Origin: a virus
Reading direction: 5' to 3' (one strand)
DNA: 28,044 bases
Virus record (IMG/VR): IMGVR_UViG_3300028025_001729
Coordinates: 1 to 28,044 of that record
The stretch's first letter is position 1, and each line of letters begins with the position of its first letter. The notes under the pieces are model-generated. The model saw only the letters and a list, made by a program, of their open reading frames with translations. It had not been told where the DNA came from and did no database searches. Positions 7,701-16,009 of this stretch are shown piece after piece. A program made the translations under genes and the position numbers.

Positions 7701-8297
7701 ATGGCAATCGTAAACGGATATTGCTCACTTGCGGAAATCAAAGCTTCCGCTCGAATTACCGACAACGTGGACGACACGCTTCTAGAGCTTGCGGTCGAAT
7801 CAGCTTCCCGAATGGTGGATAGTTACACCCAGCGCTATTTCTACAACGCTGGAACCGCAACCCGGTTATTCGCTCCGCAGGATTCTTACGTTAGCGAAAT
7901 TGACGATCTAATTTCTTTGACTACTCTTCAGACTTCGGACGGCGACGACTTCGGCACAACTTGGGCCGCTAAGGATTATCAGCTAGAGCCACTAAACGGA
8001 AACGTGGACGGTCTTACAGGACACCCAGCTACGCGTATCAGGGCCGTAGACGACTTTATATTCAACGTCCTAGACGGAGAGGCAACCGTTAGAGTTGTGG
8101 GCGTCTGGGGCTGGTCTGCGGTTCCGGTGGCAGTAAAACAAGCAACGGTAATTCAGGCCGCAAGAATTTTCAAACGTAACGACTCCCCTTTGGGTATCGC
8201 CGGTTTTGGCGAAATGGGGGCCGTCCGCGTAGGAGTTCAACTAGACCCAGACGTAAAGCACTTGATAGACGTTTACAGAAAAGTTAGATTCGCCTAA
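7701..8297 (+). CDS. head-tail connector (adaptor) protein
   Basis: 198 aa, ATG preceded by AAAGGAAAA. The helical N-terminus (SLAEIKASARITDNVDDTLL, then AVESASRMVDSYTQRYF) and the downstream VKQATVIQAARIFKRNDSP segment match the gp6/gp15-like connector family that forms a ring under the portal. The position, after the capsid and before tail completion and major tail genes, is the usual one. Its last base overlaps the next ATG. Confidence 0.85.
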   Translation: MAIVNGYCSLAEIKASARITDNVDDTLLELAVESASRMVDSYTQRYFYNAGTATRLFAPQDSYVSEIDDLISLTTLQTSDGDDFGTTWAAKDYQLEPLNGNVDGLTGHPATRIRAVDDFIFNVLDGEATVRVVGVWGWSAVPVAVKQATVIQAARIFKRNDSPLGIAGFGEMGAVRVGVQLDPDVKHLIDVYRKVRFA

Positions 8298-8704
8298 TGG
8301 CTTCGATTACCGACCTTCGGGCTGGACTAGCTACCCAACTAGCAACGATCACCGGGCTACGAACAACCACGGAAACCCCAGACACAATAAACCCGCCTAT
8401 CGCCATTGTGAACGTTGCGAATGTAAACTATGACAAGTCTTTCGCCCGGGGACTAGACGAATACAACTTCGTCGTTACTCTAATTGTTGGACGCGTTGGG
8501 GAGCGTTCGGCGCAAAAGCTTCTAGATTCTTACGTTAGCACTACGGGAAATCCTTCCGTCAAGCTGGCGATAGAATTAGATAGGACGCTCGGCGGCAAAT
8601 GCGACACGCTCCGAGTAACCGATATGAGAAACTATGGCTCTCTTGTAATTGGAGAGGTTACCTACTTAGCAGCCGAATTCAACGTCATAGTTTACGCAAA
8701 ATAA
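8297..8704 (+). CDS. tail terminator / tail completion-like protein
   Basis: 135 aa. The pattern ITDLRAGLATQLATITGL, a following Pro-rich NPPIAIVNV strand, a middle YNFVVTLIVGRVGERSAQKLLD segment and a final AAEFNVIVYAK strand is the alpha-beta layout of small tail-terminator or head-closure proteins. It overlaps the connector gene by one base and sits immediately before the major tail gene, which supports a role capping the tail at the neck. The precise neck role is inferred from gene order. Confidence 0.75.
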   Translation: MASITDLRAGLATQLATITGLRTTTETPDTINPPIAIVNVANVNYDKSFARGLDEYNFVVTLIVGRVGERSAQKLLDSYVSTTGNPSVKLAIELDRTLGGKCDTLRVTDMRNYGSLVIGEVTYLAAEFNVIVYAK

Positions 8705-8719
8705 AACCGCTAGTAAAAT
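8691..8719 (+). promoter_or_regulatory. possible promoter before the major tail gene
   Basis: TTTACG at 8691-8696 and TAAAAT at 8714-8719 are 17 bases apart, and the latter is part of AGTAAAATAG, similar to the GTAGAATAG boxes at 4049 and 9608. AGGAG at 8720-8724 is the ribosome site for ATG 8735. A transcript from this promoter would retain little of that site, so the case is weak. Confidence 0.3.
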
Positions 8720-8734
8720 AGGAGAACAAAAGAA

Positions 8735-9154
8735 ATGGCAAAATTCATAGTAACCGCAACCGCAGTAAAGATTGGAAGCACTAACGTTTCTGATTCTGTT
8801 GCTTCAGCGACGCTAGAACTTACTTCCGCAGACGTGGACGTAACAGACTTTTCAAGCAACGGTTGGACAGAAGTTATAGGCGGGCTAAAATCCGGAACCC
8901 TTAGCTTGGATATCCACGCAGATAACGGAGTTGGAGCAATCACAACAATTCTGAACCCGCTTCTTGGAACAATCGCAACCGTAACAATCGCTCCAAATGG
9001 AACCGTAGGTTCTTCAACTAACCCGATCTACACCGTTCCAGTTCTTGTAAATTCCTTCTCTCCGGTGGCGGGAGCCGTGGGGGATTTATCCACGTTCTCA
9101 GTCAGTTTCCCGACAAGTGGATCAGTCAGCTTCGCAACTGCCGGAACCGTCTAA
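8735..9154 (+). CDS. major tail protein (tail tube)
   Basis: 139 aa, rich in Thr, Ser, Val and Gly with alternating beta pattern, and no Cys. It has the features of tube subunits: an early DSVASATLELTSADVDVTDF strand region, GGLKSGTLSLDIHAD, and a late FSPVAGAVGDLSTFSVSF. The gene lies between tail completion and a frameshifted tail-assembly chaperone, which is the diagnostic position of the tube protein. It has its own strong ribosome site and possibly a promoter, fitting high expression. Confidence 0.88.
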   Translation: MAKFIVTATAVKIGSTNVSDSVASATLELTSADVDVTDFSSNGWTEVIGGLKSGTLSLDIHADNGVGAITTILNPLLGTIATVTIAPNGTVGSSTNPIYTVPVLVNSFSPVAGAVGDLSTFSVSFPTSGSVSFATAGTV

Positions 9155-9163
9155 GGGTAAAAA

Positions 9164-9418
9164 ATGAAACTTACCCTACGAATTGAGTTCTCAGACGGAA
9201 CGCACAAAGACGTCCTAGTGTCTGCCGCCGATATGGTGGCGTTCGAAGACAAGTTCAACGTTTCAATCGCAAGACTGGACGACCCAAGAATCGGCTGGTT
9301 GCTATTCCTTGCTTGGCATTCAGAAAAGCGTAGGAAAGAAACAACCGCAGAATACGAAACTTGGTTAGATTCAGTCGAGTCAATTGGAGCAACTGAAGAC
9401 CCAAAAGCTCCAAAATAG
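9164..9418 (+). CDS. tail assembly chaperone, short (G-like) form
   Basis: 84 aa, start ATG 9164 nine bases after the tube protein stop. The N-terminal domain is MKLTLRIEFSDGTHKDVLVS and a helical part follows. It ends just after a slippery CCCAAAA heptamer, with stop TAG at 9416-9418. In siphophages such proteins bind the tape measure during tail assembly and are not part of the virion. Located between the tube and tape measure genes, as expected. Confidence 0.85.
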   Translation: MKLTLRIEFSDGTHKDVLVSAADMVAFEDKFNVSIARLDDPRIGWLLFLAWHSEKRRKETTAEYETWLDSVESIGATEDPKAPK

Positions 9419-9564
9419 TAGGACTAGGCGATAAGTCTGCTCATTGGTTCATAGCTTCACTAGCGGTCGAGTCAGGAATTCCTCCGAATGTTTTATTGGA
9501 GCAATCCGACCGAATGCTTTGGACAATGAACAGGTGGCTAATCGCTAAGAACCTTCCGCGATAG
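9164..9564 (+). CDS. tail assembly chaperone, -1 frameshifted (GT-like) form
   Basis: The heptamer CCCAAAA at 9400-9406 is in the right phase (C CCA AAA) for -1 slippage. After slippage, reading continues SSKIVGLGDKSAHWFIAS and on to TAG at 9562-9564, giving about 133 residues (81 in frame 0, 52 in frame -1). The second part has no plausible start of its own and is coding-like (helical, Trp/Leu-rich, including GIPPNVLLEQSDRMLW). This is the G/GT arrangement known from lambda and most siphophages; both forms are needed in a fixed ratio. Confidence 0.85.
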
Positions 9565-9566
9565 GT

Positions 9567-9600
9567 GAAGCCCCGGCAAACGCTGGGGCTTCTCTATTTA
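9567..9600 (+). terminator. rho-independent terminator after the tail chaperone
   Basis: An 11-bp stem, GAAGCCCCGGC at 9567-9577 against GCTGGGGCTTC at 9582-9592 with one G-U pair and an AAAC loop, is followed by TCTATTTA. It would reduce transcription from tube to tape measure. Confidence 0.85.
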
Positions 9601-9616
9601 CATTTCGGTAGAATAG
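9597..9616 (+). promoter_or_regulatory. candidate promoter before the neck/tape measure operon
   Basis: TTTAC at 9597-9601 followed 7 bases later by TAGAATAG at 9609-9616, 16 bases after the terminator stem, repeats the arrangement before the capsid gene (4036-4057). The predicted start of transcription, about 9621, is within ten bases of the next start codon. Confidence 0.5.
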
Positions 9617-9623
9617 ATACGAG

Positions 9624-10142
9624 GTGAGTATGGAAACGGTAAGAATTGACGTCGAGGGCGTTCAAGAAACCCTAAACATTCTCAGAAAATTTCAGCCTGA
9701 AAGTCTTGCGCAACTTCGCAGAGATATAAAAAACGATTCAGGACTAAACGCTGCGGTATCTTCCGTAAAGGCTGAGATTCCCCCGGTAGCTCCCTTGTCT
9801 GGAATGATGAATCACAACGGAAGAACGCAGTATCGAATTCCGCGAGTTGCTCCTTCTTTGAGGTCGCCTAAACGCACAATGTCTAGCCAAGAATCTTCAC
9901 TTATTACGATCGCCACAACTTCACCGAAAGACGGAATAGGTTTTGAGATTATAGATATGGCAGGTAGGGGAAGCGGCGGTAGGACTCCACGCGGCCGAGC
10001 TATGATTGCGAACCTTGCTAAGAAAGCGTCCCGTTTCGTCTACCCGGGTTTCGAAAAGAAACAAGAAGGAATAGAAAAAGGCGTACTAAGAATTCTTGAA
10101 GACTACGCCGCTAAAGTCAATGTAAAGCTAAGGGTAATGTAA
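9624..10142 (+). CDS. neck / HK97 gp10-like minor protein
   Basis: 172 aa from GTG 9624; an in-frame ATG at 9630 with AGGTGAG just before it may be the true start. The N-terminal helix GVQETLNILRKFQPESLAQLRRDI, a central AGRGSGGRTPRG loop and a C-terminal helix region (GFEKKQEGIEKGVLRILEDY) fit the small HK97-gp10 family of neck/tail-completion proteins. Position just before the tape measure is less common than before the tube protein, so the exact role is uncertain. Confidence 0.65.
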   Translation: MSMETVRIDVEGVQETLNILRKFQPESLAQLRRDIKNDSGLNAAVSSVKAEIPPVAPLSGMMNHNGRTQYRIPRVAPSLRSPKRTMSSQESSLITIATTSPKDGIGFEIIDMAGRGSGGRTPRGRAMIANLAKKASRFVYPGFEKKQEGIEKGVLRILEDYAAKVNVKLRVM

Positions 10143-12349
10143 TGGCCGTCAAAATACCGATTATCACCGTCTTTGATTCTAAGGGATTGAAGCAGGCTCA
10201 ATACCAGCTAAATAAAGTTCGCGGAAACTTCCAGAATCTAGGACGAAACGCGGCAATCGCCGGAGCCGCCGTCGGCGCGTTCGGTGCGGCTATCGCCGTT
10301 TCAGCTAGAAGCCTTGCTCGAATTCAAAGAATCAATATACAGACCGAAACCGTTCTAAAGTCCACCGGGACAACGGCAAACGGAACCGCTAAGGATATTG
10401 AAAACCTAGCCGGAAGTCTAGAAGCTCTAACCGCGACCGAAGCCGAAACAATTCAAGAAGGCGCGAATCTTCTTCTAACATTTAAGAACATTCAAAACCA
10501 AGCGGGCGCTGGTAATGATATCTTCAACCAGACTACCGCGGCTATGGTGGACGTGGCCCGGGCTATGGGAACTAGCGCAAGCGGTGAAGCTATCCGTCTT
10601 GGAAAAGCGCTAAACGATCCCGTAAAAGGAATTTCTGCGCTTACGCGTGTTGGTATTACATTCACCGAACAACAAAAAGCACAGATAAAAGCACTTTCTG
10701 ATTCTGGCGACATTATGGGCGCGCAGAAAATAATTCTTGCGGAACTTCAATCTCAATTCGGCGGAAGCGGTGCGGCATTCGCTAAGTCGTTCACAGGTCA
10801 GCTACAACTTCTTCAGCACGAACTTGGAACCGTTGGTGAAGAAGCAACTATGGCAGTTATGCCAGCTCTTCAACAAATGGTAGACGGCTTTAGAGAACTT
10901 CTTCCAGTTGTCGGGCCACAACTAAAAGCCGCAATAGCTTCGGTGGACTGGAAGGCTTTTGCTAAGAGTCTTGTAGACACAATTACTTTCTTAATTCAAA
11001 ACGCAGAAGCAATTATGAGAGTTGTTACGGCTTTATTTATTTTGAACACAACCTACAACGTAGTCAAGGCCGCAACTGGACTTTTCAACGCCGCAGCGGT
11101 TATTCTTGGAAACACTTTCACAATAACCGCCGGAAAAATTGGACTAGCTACCGGCGCGGTAAAGCTATTTAGAACCGCTCTTATTACTACTGGAATCGGT
11201 GCGCTGGTTGTTGGACTTGGTTTCATTATCGAAGCGATCATAAACACAAACGACGCAGCGAAAGAAGGAACCCCATACGTAGATAACTATGGCGGTGCTA
11301 TTAGAAAGTCCGGTGGGGACGCTGAATGGGCAGCGGGCAAATATGGAGTAGCAGCTAAAGCAGCTAACGACTTCAACAATGTAGTTTCTTCTATTGATCT
11401 CACTAAGATTCCACGAACCGCCGCAAGCAGTCGGCCGCTACGAGGTGGGCAAGCTGAGGCATTCTTCGCCGGACAAGACATTCGATTTGGTCAAGACGAC
11501 GATAAAAAGGGAGGTGCGACACCTGCCCAAAGAACTACTTTTGCTCAAAGTCTTACACAAGGTTTAGTAGCACAAAACAGAACTAATAAACTTATTGGTT
11601 TGAACCTTTCCGAAGGAGCAGCCGAGCTAGCCCTTTCGACAGTTGAAAATAAAAGACAATTTAAAAAACTAATCACTAACCTAAGCAAGCCCGGAGCAGC
11701 TGCCACAGCACAGAGTCGATTCAATAGAAGTGCTGCTGGTATAGCCGAACTTGCTCAAATCAAAGCTCAAATACAATCTGACCAAGACGAAGCCGATAGA
11801 TTACGAAAAGAAGGTATTGCCGCTGATAAGGCAGTAGCAGACGAACGCGAAAGAATATATAAGTCATTCGCTGATTCAGTAGCAAGCACATTTTCAAGTA
11901 TCAAGGACTCAATCGTTGGAGCATTTAGCCTTCCAGAGCTAGGCGGTTCGACCGATTCAATTATCCGTAATATGGATAAGCTTCTTGGCCGCGTAAAATC
12001 ATTCTCTACAAACATTAGTCAGCTATCTTCTATGGGACTAAACCCGACACTTCTTGCGCAAGTTATTCAGGCTGGGCCAGTTCAGGGCGCACGTTTGGCG
12101 GCTTCTTTAGTGGCCGGGGGAGCAGACGCGCTAGGACGAATAAACGCAGGCTTTGGAGAAATTCAAACTCTAGGTTCTGAAATTGGTATGACTGGAACCC
12201 AATCAAGATTTGGGACTTCCCAACAACAACAAGTAATAAACATAAACATAGAAGGCGGATTAGATTCTTCCGCAGCTATTGGTAAGGCCGTAGTAGACGC
12301 CGTTAGAGCTTATGAGCGAACTTCTGGCGCAGTTTGGCAGGGCGCATAA
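10142..12349 (+). CDS. tape measure protein
   Basis: 735 aa. It sets tail length and is threaded through the tube; by the usual ratio of about 0.15 nm per residue the tail would be near 110 nm. Evidence is the length, position after the frameshifted chaperone, an N-terminal Ala/Gly-rich hydrophobic stretch (about 36-52), the family segment TEAETIQEGANLLLTFKNI, then ALNDPVKGISALTRVGITFTEQQ, central hydrophobic segments (about 285-375), and a Gln-rich helical C-terminal half. The C-terminal QQQVININIEGG segment precedes a short helix, as in related proteins. Confidence 0.94.
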   Translation: MAVKIPIITVFDSKGLKQAQYQLNKVRGNFQNLGRNAAIAGAAVGAFGAAIAVSARSLARIQRINIQTETVLKSTGTTANGTAKDIENLAGSLEALTATEAETIQEGANLLLTFKNIQNQAGAGNDIFNQTTAAMVDVARAMGTSASGEAIRLGKALNDPVKGISALTRVGITFTEQQKAQIKALSDSGDIMGAQKIILAELQSQFGGSGAAFAKSFTGQLQLLQHELGTVGEEATMAVMPALQQMVDGFRELLPVVGPQLKAAIASVDWKAFAKSLVDTITFLIQNAEAIMRVVTALFILNTTYNVVKAATGLFNAAAVILGNTFTITAGKIGLATGAVKLFRTALITTGIGALVVGLGFIIEAIINTNDAAKEGTPYVDNYGGAIRKSGGDAEWAAGKYGVAAKAANDFNNVVSSIDLTKIPRTAASSRPLRGGQAEAFFAGQDIRFGQDDDKKGGATPAQRTTFAQSLTQGLVAQNRTNKLIGLNLSEGAAELALSTVENKRQFKKLITNLSKPGAAATAQSRFNRSAAGIAELAQIKAQIQSDQDEADRLRKEGIAADKAVADERERIYKSFADSVASTFSSIKDSIVGAFSLPELGGSTDSIIRNMDKLLGRVKSFSTNISQLSSMGLNPTLLAQVIQAGPVQGARLAASLVAGGADALGRINAGFGEIQTLGSEIGMTGTQSRFGTSQQQQVININIEGGLDSSAAIGKAVVDAVRAYERTSGAVWQGA

Positions 12350-13584
12350 TGATTAGCCCAAAAGTCGAAATTGGTTTTGACTTAGGCGCTAACACTCCAA
12401 CGGGCTTCAAGTTAGATGACCCGGTTCGAGGAGTTCTTGATAACACAACTTATATTCTTGCCGGAGAACTTTTCTATGATATTTCTCCCCGGGTTCAAAC
12501 GGTTTCGGTAAAACGCGGAAAGAGCGAAGCCCTAGATCGTATCGACGCAGGTATCTCTACAATCGTTCTGGACAACAACGACCGACTATTTGACCCGCTT
12601 TACGAAGCTGGGTTGTATTACGGGCAGTTAGTCCCGCGCCGTCAAATTAGAGTTTCCGCTAATGACGCACCCGTGTTCTACGGCTACGTTGAAGACTTCG
12701 ACCTAGAGTATCTACCGGGCAACCGTGCCGAAGTTCGTATCGAAATTGCGGACGCTTTCGGTGCTTTAGCCAACGCAGAAATTGACGAATTCGACCCGCC
12801 TAGCGAGCTTTCTGGAGCGCGTGTAACCCGCGTTCTAGACCTTCCCGAAGTGAACTGGCCGATCGAGTTGCGAGAGATTGACACCGGACGAACCCTTCTT
12901 CTAGATTCTTCCGTGTCGGGAATTTCCGCTCTTGAATATCTTCAGCGTGTATCAACTTCTGAATTTGGAAACCTTTTTATCTCTAAAGACGGAGACCTAA
13001 TCTTCAAGGAGAGAAACGCTTCCACGACTACCCCGGACTTTATTTTCTCGGACGACCCTGCGCCTTCAGCTTCAACTAAGGTTCTTTTCTCTACCGTCCG
13101 GGCTATCTACGGTTCGGAGAATCTCTACACGCGAATTTATCTAGCCAACACCGACACAATCCCTGAAGAAGTAATTCTAGAGAATGAAGCGTCCACCGGA
13201 CTTTACGGCGTAAGAACTTATTCCAATACCAATTTACTAGTCCAAGAGCCAGCCGATTTGGAAGACCTAGCCCAAGCCTTGCTAGTTACTTACGATTCTC
13301 CGCTCTATCGATTTGAAGCCGTTACGGTCGTTCTGGACAAGCTAACAGACCCGCAGACTGAAGCAATATTGAACTTGGAAATCGGGGATATCGTTCAAGT
13401 CCATTTCACGCCGTCGGGCATTCCCCCGGCTATTGAATTGCCTTGCCGCATTATCGGAATCAACCATAACTGGGAGCCGACGATCAAGCGAACAACCTTC
13501 TCACTTGAAACCCTAAACTTCGGTGTCTTCGTCCTAGATTCTCCGCTCCTTGGAGAGCTAGACAACGACCGCCTAAGCTACTGA
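12349..13584 (+). CDS. minor tail protein (distal tail region)
   Basis: 411 aa from ATG 12349, which shares one base with the tape measure stop; an upstream TTG at 12334 is less likely. The N-terminal half (SPRVQTVSVKRGKSEALDRI, then GISTIVLDNNDRLFDPLY and VFYGYVEDFDLEY) is a beta-rich domain often found in tail-tip proteins of actinophages, and the C-terminal half (residues ~230-400) is also beta-rich. Directly after the tape measure this is the place of distal tail or baseplate hub proteins. Confidence 0.82.
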   Translation: MISPKVEIGFDLGANTPTGFKLDDPVRGVLDNTTYILAGELFYDISPRVQTVSVKRGKSEALDRIDAGISTIVLDNNDRLFDPLYEAGLYYGQLVPRRQIRVSANDAPVFYGYVEDFDLEYLPGNRAEVRIEIADAFGALANAEIDEFDPPSELSGARVTRVLDLPEVNWPIELREIDTGRTLLLDSSVSGISALEYLQRVSTSEFGNLFISKDGDLIFKERNASTTTPDFIFSDDPAPSASTKVLFSTVRAIYGSENLYTRIYLANTDTIPEEVILENEASTGLYGVRTYSNTNLLVQEPADLEDLAQALLVTYDSPLYRFEAVTVVLDKLTDPQTEAILNLEIGDIVQVHFTPSGIPPAIELPCRIIGINHNWEPTIKRTTFSLETLNFGVFVLDSPLLGELDNDRLSY

Positions 13585-13614
13585 TAAACTAAAGAAAGAA
13601 CAAAGGAATCCAGA

Positions 13615-14004
13615 ATGCCAAGAAAGACCTTTACCGCGGGCGACGTACTCACGGCCGCAGACGTCAATCAATATTTATCAAATGAAGCGGTTTTTGCTAG
13701 CAGCACCGCAACAACTTACACCGTGCTTACTTCTGATCGCTACGAAACTTTAGTCTTTAGCGCAGCCTCCGCCGTTACGGTAACAGTAGGAACCGCAACG
13801 GCTTTTCAGCCGGGCGAAAGGATTGATATTCTCCAAGACGGAGCAGGAACGGTAACAATCGCCCGGGACGGAACCGCAGTATCTTTCGCAGGTCGAGGAA
13901 CCGCAGGAACCGCTTACAGAATTGGGCAACGCTACGACGCCGTTTCTGTTGTTTGCGTTGGAACTAACTCTTACCGCATTATTGGTAACGCAACGGCAGT
14001 CTAA
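13615..14004 (+). CDS. small tail-tip or fibre protein
   Basis: 129 aa with ribosome site AAAGGAA upstream. The N-terminal motif FTAGDVLTAADVNQYL is a recurrent start of phage tail/fibre proteins, where it probably attaches the protein to the tail. The rest is Thr/Val/Ala-rich beta sequence with QPGERIDILQDGAGTVTI. It may be a trimeric attachment piece for the adhesin in the next gene, with which it overlaps by one base; that partnership is inferred. Confidence 0.7.
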   Translation: MPRKTFTAGDVLTAADVNQYLSNEAVFASSTATTYTVLTSDRYETLVFSAASAVTVTVGTATAFQPGERIDILQDGAGTVTIARDGTAVSFAGRGTAGTAYRIGQRYDAVSVVCVGTNSYRIIGNATAV

Positions 14005-14903
14005 TGACTCTCTCAGCGTTAGGTATTTTTAGTGCTGCTGCTACTCGTGCTATTTCTAATCTCATACACTTTTTAGTTATAGCTGGTGGCGGTGGAGGTG
14101 GTTCTACTTCTGGCGGTGGCGGTGGTGCTGGTGGTTATAGAACAAGCTTTAGCACATCTGGAGGTAATTCTTCCGCTGAATCAGCTCGTGTCATTGGCAC
14201 AAACATTATTCTCGGAACTAATTACACAGTTACCGTTGGAGCTGGTGGTGCGGGAGCCTCTAATACAAGTTCAGCTGGTAGTACCGGCACATCAGGGTTC
14301 AACTCAACTTTTTCAACCATAACTTCTACTGGCGGTGGAGGTGGTGCTGGAAATGGTTATGGTGGCCCTCCTCTATCTGGAGGTTCTGGTGGTGGAGGTG
14401 GAGTTGAGCTAAACAATACGGGAGCTTCTGGAACTGCTAATCAAGGTTTTGCTGGTGGAAATAATGCTGGTGGTGGCGGTGGTGCCAGCTCAGTCGGCTC
14501 AAACTCTTATGGTAATGGCGGTACTGGACTAGCTTCAACAATTACAGGTACATCTATTGGTCGTGCTGGTGGAGGTGGAGGTGGTGCTAGGTCAATTGAC
14601 GGGCAAAATACTGCTGGAACTGGAACTAGTGGTGGTGGAAATGGTGGAAACGGAGTCACTCCTGTTTTTGCTACAACTGGAACTATAAATACTGGTGGAG
14701 GTGGTGGTGGTGGTGACTACGCCACCTCTGGAAATAGTGCTTATAGGATTGGGGCAGCAGGTGGTTCAGGAGTAGTAATTTTGAGGTATGACAGTAACTA
14801 CACAATTACAATCGGAGCTGGACTTACTGGCACTACGACGACTGTCGGAGATGACAAGGTTACAACAATCACACAAGGTACTGGAAATGTGAGTTGGGCA
14901 TAA
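14004..14903 (+). CDS. glycine-rich tail adhesin
   Basis: 299 aa. After an N-terminal hydrophobic stretch ending FLVIAGGGGGG the protein is a series of poly-Gly runs (near 28-45, 112-117, 128-136, 156-162, 191-197, 233-240) separated by Ser/Thr/Asn/Ala segments, and it ends in GGSGVVILRY plus a short beta tail. This is the layout of phage glycine-rich receptor-binding proteins, which are expected to fold as poly-Gly II bundles with the variable loops contacting the host. Codons are mostly GGT/GGA with many GCT and ACT, unlike the rest of the structural genes, which suggests recent acquisition. Confidence 0.82.
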   Translation: MTLSALGIFSAAATRAISNLIHFLVIAGGGGGGSTSGGGGGAGGYRTSFSTSGGNSSAESARVIGTNIILGTNYTVTVGAGGAGASNTSSAGSTGTSGFNSTFSTITSTGGGGGAGNGYGGPPLSGGSGGGGGVELNNTGASGTANQGFAGGNNAGGGGGASSVGSNSYGNGGTGLASTITGTSIGRAGGGGGGARSIDGQNTAGTGTSGGGNGGNGVTPVFATTGTINTGGGGGGGDYATSGNSAYRIGAAGGSGVVILRYDSNYTITIGAGLTGTTTTVGDDKVTTITQGTGNVSWA

Positions 14904-15262
14904 TGGCACATTACGCATTTTTAGATGACAACAACATTGTGACGGAAGTTATTACAGGAATTGACGAAACTGAGCTTATTGAAGGTCTTGATACAGAAAC
15001 TTGGTACGGCAATTTTAGAGGACAAGTTTGTAAAAGAACAAGCTACAACGGCAAGATTAGAAAGAACTACGCTGGTTTTGGCTTTACTTATGATTTAACT
15101 CGTGACGCTTTTATTCCACCTAAGCCATACCCTAGCTGGCAACTTATAGAAGAAACCTGCCAATGGGAATCACCAACACCTTATCCAACTGACGGATTCA
15201 CTTACTCTTGGAATGAAGCAGAACTAGCTTGGGAGCTAGTGGATTTCTCTGGCAATAACTAA
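14903..15262 (+). CDS. small tail-associated protein following the adhesin
   Basis: 119 aa from ATG 14903 (TAATG overlap; an upstream start at 14894 is less likely). It has MAHYAFLDDNNIVTEVI, then WYGNFRGQVCKRTSYNG, KNYAGFGFTYDLTRDAFIPP and PYPSWQLIEETCQWESP, a pattern I recall as a recurrent family in aquatic phages, usually close to tail fibres. Rich in Trp and Tyr, beta-like. Function is unknown; it may cap or help assemble the adhesin. Confidence 0.72.
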   Translation: MAHYAFLDDNNIVTEVITGIDETELIEGLDTETWYGNFRGQVCKRTSYNGKIRKNYAGFGFTYDLTRDAFIPPKPYPSWQLIEETCQWESPTPYPTDGFTYSWNEAELAWELVDFSGNN

Positions 15263-15507
15263 TGGCTGAGGAAACAACTGGGGTACGCATAACCCAGCAA
15301 GCAATTTACGCCAAGCAACTTGAGCATGGGGAGATCCTAGTCAGGTTGCTAGAAAAGCTCGATCACCTAGACGACGTCCCGGAGCGTATCCGAGAAGTTG
15401 AACTAACCCTTGCCCGGTTAGCTTGGATTGAGAAAATTGCCTATACCGGGTTAGCCGCAGGAATCACCGGGCTAGGTTCGGCCCTATTTTCTTTGATCGT
15501 AAGGTAG
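15262..15507 (+). CDS. membrane-anchored coiled-coil protein, lysis cassette
   Basis: 81 aa. Residues 10-56 are a charged amphipathic helix (heptad-like Leu/Val/Ile spacing) and 58-80 a single membrane segment ending in LIVR. It resembles XhlA-type lysis accessory proteins in layout. It directly precedes the endopeptidase gene, with a 4-base gap, so a role in holin function or endolysin release is likely, though a virion role cannot be excluded. Confidence 0.7.
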   Translation: MAEETTGVRITQQAIYAKQLEHGEILVRLLEKLDHLDDVPERIREVELTLARLAWIEKIAYTGLAAGITGLGSALFSLIVR

Positions 15508-15511
15508 AACT

Positions 15512-16009
15512 ATGCGCTTTCCTTTTGATAAACCAATCCCAACAATTACCAAACTGGGATTATACGGCTGGCGAATCCACCCAATCGAGAAAGTTCGTAA
15601 GCACCATAACGGCGTAGATTATGCCGTCGAAATCGGTCGCCCGGTTCGAGCTATCGCCGCCGGAAAAGTAATCTATGCCGGGCCTTCAACGATCAAGTTT
15701 CCGAACGGTGAACCCGCCGGGGCTGGATACATTGTCCGACTTAGCCACAAGATAAACGGGGAATGGATTACTTCTTCTTACTATCACTTGAAAAAAGGCT
15801 CTATCAAAGACGCAGAAATAAAAGTTGGGGACGTAGTTTTCGAAGGCGAGAAACTAGGAGAGTCTGGAAACACCGGAGAATCTACCGGGCCACACCTTCA
15901 CTTCGAGATTCAGCGCGGAAAGCGCTACATTTACACGAACAACGGAACCCGCTTCACCGAACCGACTAGCTATATCAAAACCCAAATAGCTCTTGATAAA
16001 CTAAAGTGA
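15512..16009 (+). CDS. M23-family endopeptidase (endolysin)
   Basis: 165 aa. It carries the zinc site of M23 (lysostaphin-type) peptidases: H32-x-G-x-D36 in HHNGVDYA, H92 in SSYYHL, and H128-L-H130 in TGPHLHFE. These enzymes cut the peptide cross-bridges of peptidoglycan. There is no signal peptide, transmembrane segment or clear wall-binding domain, so release must depend on the neighbouring membrane proteins. No mycolate esterase (lysin B) gene is seen, so the host probably lacks a mycomembrane. Confidence 0.92.
   Translation: MRFPFDKPIPTITKLGLYGWRIHPIEKVRKHHNGVDYAVEIGRPVRAIAAGKVIYAGPSTIKFPNGEPAGAGYIVRLSHKINGEWITSSYYHLKKGSIKDAEIKVGDVVFEGEKLGESGNTGESTGPHLHFEIQRGKRYIYTNNGTRFTEPTSYIKTQIALDKLK

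Noticed and set aside
9407-9415. A second slippery site (TCCAAAAT) at the end of the chaperone short form
   Set aside because: It does not match X XXY YYZ in the reading frame; CCCAAAA just upstream does.
12334-12348. TTG start 15 bases upstream of the minor tail gene
   Set aside because: ATG 12349 overlaps the tape measure stop as TAATG, the standard arrangement in this genome.
14086-14322. Second frame within the glycine-rich adhesin
   Set aside because: Val/Leu-rich shadow of GGT/GGC codons; no start signal and no independent support.
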